Part shown: positions 41,750-51,455 of the stretch, piece after piece
How the letters are laid out: each line of letters opens with the position of its first letter
Position numbering within the stretch: position 1 is the first letter of the stretch
Position numbers and translations under genes: made by a program
The notes under the pieces: generated by a model
What the model was told of the DNA's origin: nothing
Seen by the model: only the letters and a program-made list of their open reading frames with translations
Databases searched by the model: none
Assembly: GCF_001761485.1 (NCBI RefSeq)
Contig: NC_090774.1
Span: forward strand, 3,968,001-4,032,000
Length of the DNA: 64,000 nucleotides
Reading direction: 5' to 3'
Origin: Yarrowia lipolytica
Taxonomy: Eukaryota; Ascomycota; Dipodascomycetes; Dipodascales

Positions 41750-44700
41750 ATGTCTTACACTCGTGGCACTAGGAAGAAGCATCTGGCTCGACACAGGTCC
41801 ACGCCAGTGTTGGCCAACAACTCACGCTGGAGCGACACATCTTCATTGGGTGCCATGGACTCGCCCAAGCCGCCGACTGCGACACAAAAAGATCTGAGAC
41901 GCGACATCTCTTTCCATGTGGCAACCCCCGACCGAAGTGCATTTATTGGGGCTGATGACAGTCCGACCAGCGAGAGCGGAGACCAGTTTTTTCTCAGCGG
42001 CTGGAACGGACGAGTGGAAGATTACAGCTACCAGAGCATCTTCAGCAGCGACGACGGCGACTCGCTGACTGGCAGCCAGTTCAGCGCCGTTCTGGCGTCA
42101 GCTCCCCATGTGTTTGTAAGGCCCCCTTTTGAGGCTGTCGGAGAGTCTGCATTTGAGAATTCAGATTCAGACAGCCTGCCACACAGCTCCATGAACACGA
42201 CCATTGATAAAGACGTCCACAGATTTCCCTCGACCTCTCCTCTTTATACCAAAGACCCCCCTACAGCTGCCCCCACCACTCTCGGAGCACACCAGGAAGC
42301 GTCCCACATCCCCCAAGACATTCCTGATCCCCAACAAGCCTACTTCGACTACGCTAGCGACTCCGGAAGTGATCTCTCCAGTTGCGCTACCACTCCCACA
42401 AACACTTCTGCCATCAGACACCGCCACAGCCTGACATTGTCACCAACCATGAGTGGATCCACGACAAGCTCGAACCGACAAGCGCTGGATAACATTTCCA
42501 ATAGACCCAACCCTCGAAAGAGAAGAAAGTCCTGGAACCCTTCAGAGTCACCGGTGCGTGGGGGGACTGAAAACCACCCAATTGACAATAATGCCCCTGT
42601 CGCTTCGTCGTCTGTTGATATGAGATCTACTTCCCCCTCGCCCGCTGAGGCCGGTACGTCTTCCGGGCCAGCTGATACTGTGCAGACGAGCGCTGCTGGC
42701 GAGTTCTCTTTGCACCCCACGTCTCTCAGGTCGGCTTCTGCTCCCGGTCCTGTTGCATCCTCATCGGCGGATGCTCCGAACCGAGTGACCATTTCTAAAA
42801 GGGTTTCTTTTGCCAGAATACCTGTTCATACCGCTGCTACCCCCCCAGAGCCTCTTCCTTCCACGCCATCGTCTCTACAGGAACAGCGGAATACCCCTGG
42901 TGATCTTAACCAATCCCGTGCTCGTACATCTGCTGCTTCTACTGAGCCGGCTACCCCTGTTTCTGCTCCATCCACTGCACCCGCACCCGCTACTTCTACA
43001 CCGGTAGCCAGGTCTGCCCTTGTTTCTTCGGCGGCTGAGAGGACGCCAGTCACTTCCGCGGTGGTCGTCTACGGCCAAGAGCCGCCAGCGCAAGAGCCTC
43101 CAGTGCAAGAGATGCTAGTGCCAGAATCTCCAGTGCCAGAGCCGCCAGTGCCAGAGCCACCAGTGCCAGAGCCGCCAGCGCAAGAGCCTCCAGTGCCAGG
43201 ACCGCCAGCGCAAGAGCCGCCAGTGCAAGAGACGCTAGTACCAGAATCTCAAGTGCAAGAGCCTCCAGTGCCAGAGCCGCCAATGCAAGAGCCGTCAGCG
43301 CAAGAACCGCATGTGCAAGAACCTCGAGTGGAACAAGAGCAGCCACCGCAAGTGGCAGAAGAAAATGAGCCTGCGGTAGAGGAATTTCATTCGCCAGAGG
43401 AGCATCTTCCTATGGAGGATTCTTGCTCAACCGAGGAATCCCACCCGACAGAGGAGCCTCCATCACTGGATGAACAGGAGTTGCGACGCCACTCTGACAC
43501 GTTCGAGCGCTCGACTCGAGAGCAGCATGAGGGGTATCGTCATCGACCCAACCCTGTTGTTACGCGCTACTCATCTCTCTCCGAAAGGTGTAGACGTCTC
43601 TTCACTGCGCTGACTGCTGAGTGTAACAAGGTCGATGCTCTAAAGACCGATGTTGCGAACTTGAATCAGACCATTACGCGCCTGGAATCTACCACTGTGC
43701 CTAAACAGGATCTCGTGACTGCCTCTGATACCTACGCCATGTTGAAGGAAGCCAATACAAAACTCCGTTGCAAGCTGAATAGCAGTAAGAAGGATTTGCT
43801 GTCGACCATGACAGGATTGGCTGACCGCCTTGAAGCATTGCATCGTGGAGTGCAAGATGCCCAGAGCCATGATGATGGATTGTGGGACGATAAAGATGGA
43901 GTGCCGAGCTCTTTGTCATGCGAGCTTGAACGACAGGAGATCAAGATCAACGAGACTGTCGACGAGGCGAACAAGCTGACCTTGCGAATTTTTAAGCTGA
44001 CAGATGAGAAGAACGAGCAGGCAGGGGAGCTGGAGGCGCTTCAATGCAATATCAAGGATTCCTTTACCCACAGTGATAATCTTAAAGACCAGGGCGTGGT
44101 AGATGGTGTTCAGAAGCCTGGCGTCCAGGAGCCTGCCAGCGTTGTCGATAACATTGTCGTGTCGGGAGATCCTGTACAGAAAAGCCCACATGATGTTATT
44201 GATGATGAGAAAGATGCACTGCGCCAGTCTGTCGAAAGGCTGGAAGCCCAGATCGTGAAACTTCAGCGTGCCGAGAAGGTCGCGACCAAGCGTATTGCGG
44301 ACAGCAAGGCCACGGAAGTGATTCTTCGGGAAAGGATTGCCGGTCTCGAAGAGAAGCTCGAGTATTCACAGGAGACAACGAAGGAGAGGATGGATGAGCT
44401 GCTGGGTGCTCTCGATCAGGCTCAGCAGGAGAGGACACGGGCGGTGGCCGATCTTGAAGCGAAGCAGGAGGTTCTGGCGGAGAAGTCAGCCCAGCAGTTG
44501 GACCTTTCTGCCTGTGTCACTTCTTTGGAGTCTCAGCTCAAGAGTGCTAAGATCGAAAAATCTCAGATTAGCTCCACGCTTACCTCCAGTCAAGAGGAAA
44601 TTTCCGTGCTGACGGCCACCGTGGCTCGACTGGAGTCTGCTGTAAAGGACAAGGACGATGAGATCTTAGCTCTGTCCAACCAGGTAAAGCTGGGTGGCAG

Positions 44701-46138
44701 CCAGGCTTCCAGCAAGGTCCGGGATCTGGAGTGTCAGCTTGAGGCGGTTAACAAGGAGTTTAAGCAACTCGAGAATAACCACACCCACACCAAAATTGCA
44801 CTGAACGTTGCTAACCGTCTCAAGGCGACTGGGGACGAGAATCTCGCAGAGGCCAAAGCTCAGATCCACCAGCTCAAGACCCAATTGGAGACGGACCACG
44901 CGCAGCTTCTCGGCGAGCAGGAGGCGGCCGAGAGCGGTCGCAAGGAGCTTGAAGGGCAGATCCGGGCTCTTGCTGGTCAGGTGCTGACGTGCACGGCCTA
45001 CACCCCCATCGAAGTTCTGCTCTCTGGACTTCAGCAGAGCATCGACACTCTCAAGACCACTCAAGCAGAGCTGAAGAGGGCCCGAGCGTCTGTCAGCGCC
45101 AAGTTCAAGGAGGAGTGCAACCGTGTCGAATCTCTGCAAAGCCAGCTTTCTGCCGAAAGAGAAGACCGAGAGCGGGAGAGGCTGGCTCATAAGTCCGACC
45201 TCGACTCCTACGTTCTCATGTCTGAGACTTTGCAGAAGGAGAACGACGATCTTTCCAAGGCTGAGGCTTCCAATGCTGCCAAGCTGTTGGAGGCGACTCG
45301 GGCCCGTGCGCGGCTGGAGTCTTCAGAGCGAGTTCTCGCCGAGCGTTGTCGATCTCTGGAGGCTCTTCAGGAGCGTGAGAGTCTTCACCAGTCTTCCAAT
45401 GCCTCCGAGTCTCTTCGATCTGCTGAGCTGAACCTTCTCAAACGGGAGAAGGAGCGGCTGCAGCTGTCTCATGACCGTGAGATTGAACGTTTGAAGCTGG
45501 AGATCGAGAGCGAGAGACAGCGGCGTCTTGATTCCGAGAACGAGCTGGCCCGTGGACGACGTCGGGAGACCGAGCGGCATGCGGAGTCTCGTCACGACTC
45601 TTATCGAGACTCTTATCGAGACTACGAGCCTCATAGACGACGAGAGTCTGGCGACAACGTTCGAGTCAACATCAACATTGGCTCCGACAGTGGTTACGGA
45701 GGCAAGGACCCTGCCCTGGTGTCTCTTGCTCGTCAGAAGATCGAGATGTTTCTGGCCAACGAGCGGTATCGTAGGTGTGCCGGGTCCATGACGGGAGCTG
45801 CACATGATGACGAGTACAACCGGCTGCAACTCTATCTAGTTGACTCGATGGGTGTCGAGCATGCTCGCAGGATTCTTACCATGTTGACCCGTCAGCTCGG
45901 TCAGCCCGTCACTGCTCTGCCCAATGAGATTGACAAGCTCGTTGGCAACAAGGAGGTGCTCAGAAAGTCACTCGAGTTCATTGACGACGTGGTTCGGTAC
46001 TCTAACAACGATCCTGATGGCCCTGGAATTCGAGCAGAGCCTGGATCTATTCAGTGGTCTTCCAACCTCAACAGTGAAATGAGTCATCTGAAGCGTACAT
46101 TGTACAAGTCGCACACCGGGAGGAGATTGAGGTATTGA
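41750..46138 (+). CDS. Giant coiled-coil protein with a Pro-Glu repeat
   Basis: A single-exon frame of 1462 residues from the ATG at 41750 (an in-frame TTG six bases upstream is not a likely start). Residues 1-440 are Ser/Thr/Pro-rich and disordered. Residues about 442-530 are a degenerate repeat of four- to six-residue units (EPPVPEPPVPEPP, AQEPPVQE). From about 600 to 1285 it is an almost unbroken coiled coil (LEAQIVKLQRAEKVATKR, LRSAELNLLKREKERLQL). The last 160 residues, after an Arg-rich hinge, form a compact helical domain (ALVSLARQKIEMFLANERYR, DSMGVEHARRILTMLTRQLG). This layout suits a spindle-pole, polarity or septum scaffold, but I do not recognise the family. It shares a promoter region with SMK1. 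Confidence 0.85.
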   Translation: MSYTRGTRKKHLARHRSTPVLANNSRWSDTSSLGAMDSPKPPTATQKDLRRDISFHVATPDRSAFIGADDSPTSESGDQFFLSGWNGRVEDYSYQSIFSSDDGDSLTGSQFSAVLASAPHVFVRPPFEAVGESAFENSDSDSLPHSSMNTTIDKDVHRFPSTSPLYTKDPPTAAPTTLGAHQEASHIPQDIPDPQQAYFDYASDSGSDLSSCATTPTNTSAIRHRHSLTLSPTMSGSTTSSNRQALDNISNRPNPRKRRKSWNPSESPVRGGTENHPIDNNAPVASSSVDMRSTSPSPAEAGTSSGPADTVQTSAAGEFSLHPTSLRSASAPGPVASSSADAPNRVTISKRVSFARIPVHTAATPPEPLPSTPSSLQEQRNTPGDLNQSRARTSAASTEPATPVSAPSTAPAPATSTPVARSALVSSAAERTPVTSAVVVYGQEPPAQEPPVQEMLVPESPVPEPPVPEPPVPEPPAQEPPVPGPPAQEPPVQETLVPESQVQEPPVPEPPMQEPSAQEPHVQEPRVEQEQPPQVAEENEPAVEEFHSPEEHLPMEDSCSTEESHPTEEPPSLDEQELRRHSDTFERSTREQHEGYRHRPNPVVTRYSSLSERCRRLFTALTAECNKVDALKTDVANLNQTITRLESTTVPKQDLVTASDTYAMLKEANTKLRCKLNSSKKDLLSTMTGLADRLEALHRGVQDAQSHDDGLWDDKDGVPSSLSCELERQEIKINETVDEANKLTLRIFKLTDEKNEQAGELEALQCNIKDSFTHSDNLKDQGVVDGVQKPGVQEPASVVDNIVVSGDPVQKSPHDVIDDEKDALRQSVERLEAQIVKLQRAEKVATKRIADSKATEVILRERIAGLEEKLEYSQETTKERMDELLGALDQAQQERTRAVADLEAKQEVLAEKSAQQLDLSACVTSLESQLKSAKIEKSQISSTLTSSQEEISVLTATVARLESAVKDKDDEILALSNQVKLGGSQASSKVRDLECQLEAVNKEFKQLENNHTHTKIALNVANRLKATGDENLAEAKAQIHQLKTQLETDHAQLLGEQEAAESGRKELEGQIRALAGQVLTCTAYTPIEVLLSGLQQSIDTLKTTQAELKRARASVSAKFKEECNRVESLQSQLSAEREDRERERLAHKSDLDSYVLMSETLQKENDDLSKAEASNAAKLLEATRARARLESSERVLAERCRSLEALQERESLHQSSNASESLRSAELNLLKREKERLQLSHDREIERLKLEIESERQRRLDSENELARGRRRETERHAESRHDSYRDSYRDYEPHRRRESGDNVRVNINIGSDSGYGGKDPALVSLARQKIEMFLANERYRRCAGSMTGAAHDDEYNRLQLYLVDSMGVEHARRILTMLTRQLGQPVTALPNEIDKLVGNKEVLRKSLEFIDDVVRYSNNDPDGPGIRAEPGSIQWSSNLNSEMSHLKRTLYKSHTGRRLRY
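43075..43340 (+). repeat. In-frame Pro/Glu/Gln repeat in the coiled-coil gene
   Basis: About 18 imperfect units of 12-18 bp (core CCAGTGCCAGAGCCG / CCAGCGCAAGAGCCT) encode EPPVPEPP and AQEPPVQE. The repeat stays in frame and is likely to vary in length between strains. Confidence 0.85.
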
Positions 46139-46374
46139 TGTGGAGGAAGCTCTTTAATTTATATTCATTATTATGTCATACCATGTGTTATTTGTAGTTG
46201 TAATGTAGAAGTACTGTAGTTGCCCAATTACTGCTTTGTTCAGTGCTGTGCTTCCTCCCCACTATCTACTAACCCTAAACCTGAATATCGATATCAGGAT
46301 GCAGACAGAAATATCAAAGTTTGTAGTTTAGGAAATATTTGACGGTGAATTCACCATCATCATCACACATCCCC

Positions 46375-47445
46375 ATGCAAACGACCAAGTCAGACACCAA
46401 CAAAATCACGTGGGAGGACACTGAGGTGCCTGCAGTGTGCACCCAGTGTCTTGGTGCCAACCCCTACATTCGAATGACTAAAGAAAAGTACGGTGCCGAG
46501 TGCAAAATGTGTACAAGACCTTTCACAGTGTTCCGGTGGCAACCAGAACGTGCACAAAAAGGCTCTTCTCGAGGAAAGCCGCTGAAGACGAACGTTTGTC
46601 TTACTTGTTCGCGACAGAAGAACTGTTGCCAGTCGTGTTCTCTCGATCTCACATATGGACTGCCGTTGGCTATTCGAGATGCAGCTTTGAAAATGGAGCA
46701 GGAGGGAGGCGGCGGGGGACTCTCTCTGAGCTCATCTTCCAACACCATCACCAAGCAGTTTATTGCTCAAAACTACGAGGAGCAACTGAAGCAGGATCAA
46801 CGACTTCTTACGGACAACTCAGTCACTGGTACAGGCAAGGCTCAGAGTGCAGCCAAGGGACTGTTGAAGCAGCTGGCTAACGCCATGCCGTACAGAAAAG
46901 AGCTTTATGAAAAGGGCCAGAAGGATAAACGGCCTGCTGACAGCCGCGACAGTAAGGCTCTGACGGCCGATGTCACCAAAATTGCATCCAAGCTTCCTCT
47001 GACGGGCAGTACAACACCTGTGCCCAAGGACGCCTCTATCAAGAGCTTGTTTTTCATGGGTGTAGAGGACGATCTTCCAGAGCACGTGATCAGAAAGCAT
47101 TTCACGGAGACTGGAGGAACCATCTCTTTGTTGACGGTTGTACATCGGGCTCATTGTGGGTATGTGGTGTTTGAGACTCGAGCTGCTGCAGAGAAAGCTG
47201 CTGCTGCCATAAGTGGAGGACGACTAGTCCTGAACGGCTGTCGTCTTCGTGTTGCATGGGGTAAGCCTCGAAACCTGGGATCGTCCTCAGACGAGCAGTG
47301 GAAGCTCGGCCAGATGATCAAAAAGTATCTTCGAAGTAAGGGCGGAAGTTCTAACAAGGACGGAGCTGCTGGGCGAGATGAAGCTGCGCCCCCTCCTCCT
47401 GGTCAGGGTATCAAGTACCAGAGTCAGGGCAACATTGAGTTGTAG
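46375..47445 (+). CDS. SLT11: Pre-mRNA splicing factor SLT11/ECM2 (RBM22-like)
   Basis: Component of the Prp19-associated complex that contacts U6 RNA and the pre-mRNA in the active spliceosome. The ATG at 46375 gives 356 residues; an earlier in-frame TTG was not used. The N-terminal half carries the family zinc-binding cysteines (VCTQCLG, AECKMCTRPFTVFRW, CLTCSRQKNCCQSCSLDL) and the LPLAIRDAALK segment. An RRM spans about 222-300 (SLFFMGVEDDLPEHVIRKHF, HCGYVVFETRAAAEKAA, GCRLRVAWGKPR). It converges on the RING gene with 150 bp between stops. Confidence 0.95.
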   Translation: MQTTKSDTNKITWEDTEVPAVCTQCLGANPYIRMTKEKYGAECKMCTRPFTVFRWQPERAQKGSSRGKPLKTNVCLTCSRQKNCCQSCSLDLTYGLPLAIRDAALKMEQEGGGGGLSLSSSSNTITKQFIAQNYEEQLKQDQRLLTDNSVTGTGKAQSAAKGLLKQLANAMPYRKELYEKGQKDKRPADSRDSKALTADVTKIASKLPLTGSTTPVPKDASIKSLFFMGVEDDLPEHVIRKHFTETGGTISLLTVVHRAHCGYVVFETRAAAEKAAAAISGGRLVLNGCRLRVAWGKPRNLGSSSDEQWKLGQMIKKYLRSKGGSSNKDGAAGRDEAAPPPPGQGIKYQSQGNIEL

Positions 47446-47595
47446 GGCTGGTTAATGACTACTTGTACTCACTATGTAATTATTATTTATTCAACCACAC
47501 AGTTAATTGTTCTTCATTGTATAAAATAGTTAGTGTACATGGTGTTTATGATTGTATCTTGTCTATCTGGTATGATACCAACATTGACCTTCTGC

Positions 47596-48162
47596 TTAAC
47601 CGTAAGTGTCGTCAAACTCCTCCTCGCTGTCAGGCTCGATCTCGGCCTTGGCTGCCAGATCCTTTCGACACATGGGGCAGGTGGCATTCAGCTTGAGCCA
47701 TGGAGCGATGCATTCCAGATCAAAGTGGTGCTTTCTGTTGCATGGAAGTCGCACTACCAGTGGAAACTCATCCTCCAGGTACGGCGTGGAACAGATGGCG
47801 CATGAGTCTGACTCCTTGAGCTGCTTCTTGGGGACACGATCCAGGGTGTCAAGATACTCCTGACCCAGCCCCTTGGGCTTGGGGGCTTCACCTGTCTGGA
47901 GATCCAGTCCGTCGATGAACTGGACGAAGAAGTCGATGATTTCGTTCCTGTCTAGCTGGCGGATCGCCCGCTCGAAAGCAGGAACGTATTCTGGGCCGGG
48001 GTTAGTGTCCGACACTCCAGCCCTCCGATCTCGATCTCTTTCGACATTCAGAAACTGCTGGAGGTTGGCTCCGAGAGTGTTTCGAGGGTGGTTTCCGTCT
48101 TGGTCGGTGGATCCGTTGGCAGACTCGTTGGTGATATTGTGGTCCTGTTCGTAGTTGGACAT
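47596..48162 (-). CDS. RING-H2 finger protein, probable E3 ubiquitin ligase
   Basis: A 188-residue protein with one RING-H2 domain near the C-terminus (121-165: CAIC, PCNRKHHFDLEC, CPMC), keeping Cys/His ligands spaced as in RNF115/126-type ligases. The N-terminal 55 residues are polar; residues 60-110 form a helical region (FERAIRQLDRNEIIDFFVQF). The tail is acidic (EIEPDSEEEFDD). No membrane segment is present, so it is probably cytosolic or nuclear. RING fingers of this type recruit E2 enzymes; the substrate is unknown. Single exon with ATG start. Confidence 0.88.
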   Translation of the reverse strand: MSNYEQDHNITNESANGSTDQDGNHPRNTLGANLQQFLNVERDRDRRAGVSDTNPGPEYVPAFERAIRQLDRNEIIDFFVQFIDGLDLQTGEAPKPKGLGQEYLDTLDRVPKKQLKESDSCAICSTPYLEDEFPLVVRLPCNRKHHFDLECIAPWLKLNATCPMCRKDLAAKAEIEPDSEEEFDDTYG

Positions 48163-48231
48163 TTGAGTGGCGATTAATGCTGCATTGGAGCTGCGTAATG
48201 TAGTATCGCCATCACGTGCAGGTCATCTTGT

Positions 48232-48270
48232 GATAGTTGCTGGGGTAGTGTGAGTTCGATTCCCGGTCTG
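48232..48270 (+). other. tRNA-like fragment (possible tRNA remnant)
   Basis: GAGTTCGATTCCC resembles a tRNA T-loop/B box (GGTTCGANTCC) and is followed by GGTCTGGCC, like a 3' acceptor strand. TAGTTGCTGGGGTAG just before resembles a D-arm/A box. The T stem pairs poorly, the 5' acceptor partner is missing and no anticodon arm fits, so this is at best a decayed tRNA. Confidence 0.2.
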
Positions 48271-50619
48271 GCCGTTTGGTAAGTCACCAACGGGGCAACG
48301 AAACCCTTGCAACCAATCTTGGCCAAGCCACAGGCTAAGTAGGACGACGACATGACGATTGTATTATGGAGGAGTGCTCATTCTGATCGGGTCGATTTGG
48401 CTTTTTTAGTGCCGAGGAATTAGCCGGTTTCTTTTTTTTTGAGCGACTTGTCGTCACATTCCTGACTCTCGACCCGACCACCAACCGATGGTTTAGATTG
48501 CTGCCTGCTTAAACTCACGCCGATACGTCGGTTGGGTCTTTCAGACTTCGGGTCTTCAGGAACCCGAGTGTAGGTATGTACAGGGCCAAGGAAAGAGCCA
48601 TGCCACTCTTGCATTGGTGCAGTGAGATGAGCGATATATGAAAGCCAGTAATTGGCTATCGGTTGTTGTGGTGGGGGCATCCAATTATTCTCCTGGCAAC
48701 AAAGAAATTTAATGTCGGTATACCCCTCCCGCATTTATTTGTTTTCTCCACCTCCCCCTCGTCGCCTATGAGACATTTAGGGTGTGGGTTGCTCAGTTGC
48801 CTGGTAACCATGATCGCCTAGTCCTCGAAGCCAGTTTTTTTTTCTCGAGCAGAAATCGTCCATTTTGGTATGTGGGGTGAATTTAAGCTGCACAAGTTTC
48901 TATCTTCTTCCACACATGTCCTTTTCTGTAAGTCTTGTTGGGAGAATACGCTTATTGTCTGACCCGACTTGTCAAATATGGTGTTAACCGAGAATGCAGG
49001 ACTTAGCAATTACTTCACCTCGCGTACTCGTACTTGTACATGCACAACCACATAGCCAGTGTAAATTATCCAGCACACCCAGCCACAGAACACGGTCGAA
49101 ACATAGCAAGACAGGGCCGTATATACAGCAAAAGCAGTGCCCACACGACAAGGAGGGACCCCGAAAAAAGATGGAACCGGAGTTAAGGATGGCGTGCTCT
49201 TTAGGTTGGAGCGTTTCAAACTCAAGCGACCTGGAACGGCAACAAAGGCGAAGGATGGTAAACAGGCCATGATGACATTTACTGACGAGGTGAGCAAATG
49301 TATCGATTTTGTCCAATGCAGCCACATCACTCACGCTGCAATGGGGATCTTGCCATTTTCTTGCTGCGTGGCATGGTGTAGCCAAGGGTCTGTCATGCAC
49401 GGTCACTCCACAAATTGCAATATGGTCACATGGGACCTTCTCCCGTGTCTCTCATGTGTTCCCACGACTCTGATCTGTTACAGACGCGTGGTGTAAACCT
49501 CATCCCCTTTTTCGCGCACTGTCTGTGAACACAGCCTCGAGGAGCTCGCGTCCCTACTGCAAATCCCAAAAAGCTGTAACATTGAGTACGAGGATCAGTG
49601 TTAGAACGAAGAAATCAACGCACACGCATACAGCCCGCGATGTCCGGGGTAACACCAACGCCTTGGAGACGATACTTGCGCAATTTGACACATCCCGCAC
49701 ATCTTTGTCGACCGAACGACGACAAATTGCAAGCTTCATTGCTGCCGTCATCGGATAGACTCAAACTCGAGAGCTATCCACTTGGCTCATGCAGAGGTAC
49801 AATGGGACGTCAGGGCACCGCGCCTTGGCGTGAATATCACTCCATTTGTGGGGTTACGCTCCAAACTAGTCAGTATGACACCCATTGTCAACTTTTTATG
49901 CATCTTGAGAACAAGCCAGGTCCGATTTGGCCATTCATCGGTGACTAGAGGACGGAATTTACCCTCATAACCCCCCCGGGACGTGTTGCCTTTCAGGTCT
50001 TTCTTCCAGCTTTATTTTCGTTCAGGCTTGAATTCTTTGTTGACTCAGAACTTGCTTTTTTGGCCTTGCCTAATCCAGCTTAATCCAGACCATGATGAAA
50101 CCATCTTTTGCGTGGTAACTTGCACCTAAGCTGCCCGGGATGCCAATCCATTCTTCCCCACAAGCATTGTTTACTCGTGGCAGTGCGACCGCCATCGCTG
50201 CCGACCCCTGAAGAGCGACAGGAACAATGAACCAGCTAGCCGTCACAGTTACAGACTCTTTTAGCCTGCAAAAAAAAGAATCAACCCAGAGGCTAGACGC
50301 ACCGACGAAGACATGCCAAGATATGGCCATGTATACCCCACGTATCACCGAATGCGCCATTATTGTGACCATTGCAGCTCCAAGGACAGATTGGGCAGCA
50401 AGACCCTAACCGAGGAAGTTAGTCACCGTCTGGAATGAAACACTGCTCTCTTCTAGGCCCGAGAGAAAGTGTCTCGTAACCAAGAAAGGTAAGGTCGCTC
50501 GAGCCTAAAGCTAATGTCGGACGGGTTAAGCCACGCGTGGAGGCATTGAGTGTATAGTCAACAGTTTGAGACAGTAGACATGCCGACGAATTGCTCATCT
50601 TTATGAGCATCCAAAAGGA

Positions 50620-50626
50620 TATAAAA
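50620..50626 (+). promoter_or_regulatory. TATA box of the PIR-like gene
   Basis: TATAAAA lies 88 bp upstream of the ATG and is followed by a pyrimidine-rich, ATG-free leader ending in a CA repeat. This is the usual form of a strong yeast promoter. Confidence 0.7.
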
Positions 50627-50713
50627 GGTCCCCCGGTTGCACCCCTTTTTCCTCCTCATCAGATCATATTAATCTCTTCACTCGCTTAATACCAACACAC
50701 ACACACATTCACA

Positions 50714-51455
50714 ATGAAGTTCACCTCCGCTACTCTCCTCGCCCTTGCCGCCCTTGTCGTTGCCGACAACGCCGTTGTCTCTCAGATCAACGATGGCCAG
50801 ATCCAGGCTCCTCCCGCTGGTGGTGAGGGTGCCAAGCCCGCCCCTGCTCCTTCTGGAGCTGCCCCCGGTGCCCCCGGTGCTGGTGCTCCCGGTGCTGGTG
50901 AGGGTGCTAAGCCTTCTGGCGGTGCCCCCGGTGCTGGCGCTCCGTGTGCTGGCGGGGTGCTAAGCCCTTGGGTGGTGCCCCTGGTGCCCCCGGCGCTGGT
51001 GCTCCCGGTGCTGGGGGAGGGTGCTAAGCCCTCTGGGTGGTGCCCCCGCCCCGGCGCTGGTGAGGGTGGCCAAGCCCTCCGGCTCTGCTCCCGGTGCTCC
51101 CTGGCGCTGGTGAGGGTGGCAAGCCCTCCGCTCTGCCCCCCGGCCCTGGCGCGGTGAGGGTGCCAAAGCCCTCTGGCTCTGCTCCCGGTGGCTCGGTGCT
51201 GCTGGAGGGTGCCAAGCCCTCTGGCCCTGCTCCCGGTGCTCCTGCGGCTGTGCAGGTGCTAAGCCCTCCGCTGGAGGTGAGCACCCCGCTGCTGAGGCCA
51301 CTGGTGTCGTCACTCAGATCCACGATGGCCAGATCCAGGCTCCCGAGCAGACCCAGCCCCCCGCTGCCGGCCCTGCCCAGGCTAACGGTGCTGCCACCCT
51401 CGGTGCCCAGATCGTTGCCGGTGTTGTCGCCGCTGCAGGTGTCGCTCTCTTCTAA
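50714..51455 (+). CDS. PIR/GPI-like cell-wall protein with an out-of-frame repeat tract
   Basis: Secreted wall protein. Residues 1-17 are a signal peptide (MKFTSATLLALAALVVA), followed by VVSQINDGQIQAPP, a PIR-type motif. Then comes a Gly/Ala/Pro repeat (GAPGAGEGAKPSG). A second PIR-type motif, VVTQIHDGQIQAPEQ, and a hydrophobic tail ending AGVVAAAGVALF with stop TAA at 51453-51455 close the gene, suggesting GPI attachment. The two ends are in different frames. Between about 50950 and 51290 the AKPSG-type units appear in more than one frame, implying several single-base differences from a clean repeat. Both ends are well preserved, so sequencing or assembly error in a GC-rich repeat is as likely as real decay. 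Confidence 0.7.
50870..51290 (+). repeat. Gly-Ala-Pro / Ala-Lys-Pro-Ser coding repeat
   Basis: Imperfect units built from GGTGCCCCCGGTGCTGG and GAGGGTGCTAAGCCCTCTGG recur across the middle of the PIR-like gene. Unit length changes by one or two bases from copy to copy in the second half, which is why no single frame spans the tract. Confidence 0.75.

Larger units (their letters stand above)
48163..50713. other. 2.55 kb gene-poor spacer and PIR-gene promoter
   Basis: No convincing protein gene; overlapping frames of 100-140 codons (48984-49406 minus, 49137-49496 plus, 50070-50372 minus) lack features. It contains a tRNA-like fragment at about 48232-48270 and TACTCGTACTTGTAC at about 49025-49039. 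The end is a classical promoter for the next gene. Confidence 0.5.

Noticed and set aside
50070-50372. 100-codon minus frame with hydrophobic segments
   Set aside because: Looks membrane-like by eye, but there is no family match, promoter or conserved motif, and no fitting introns to extend it.
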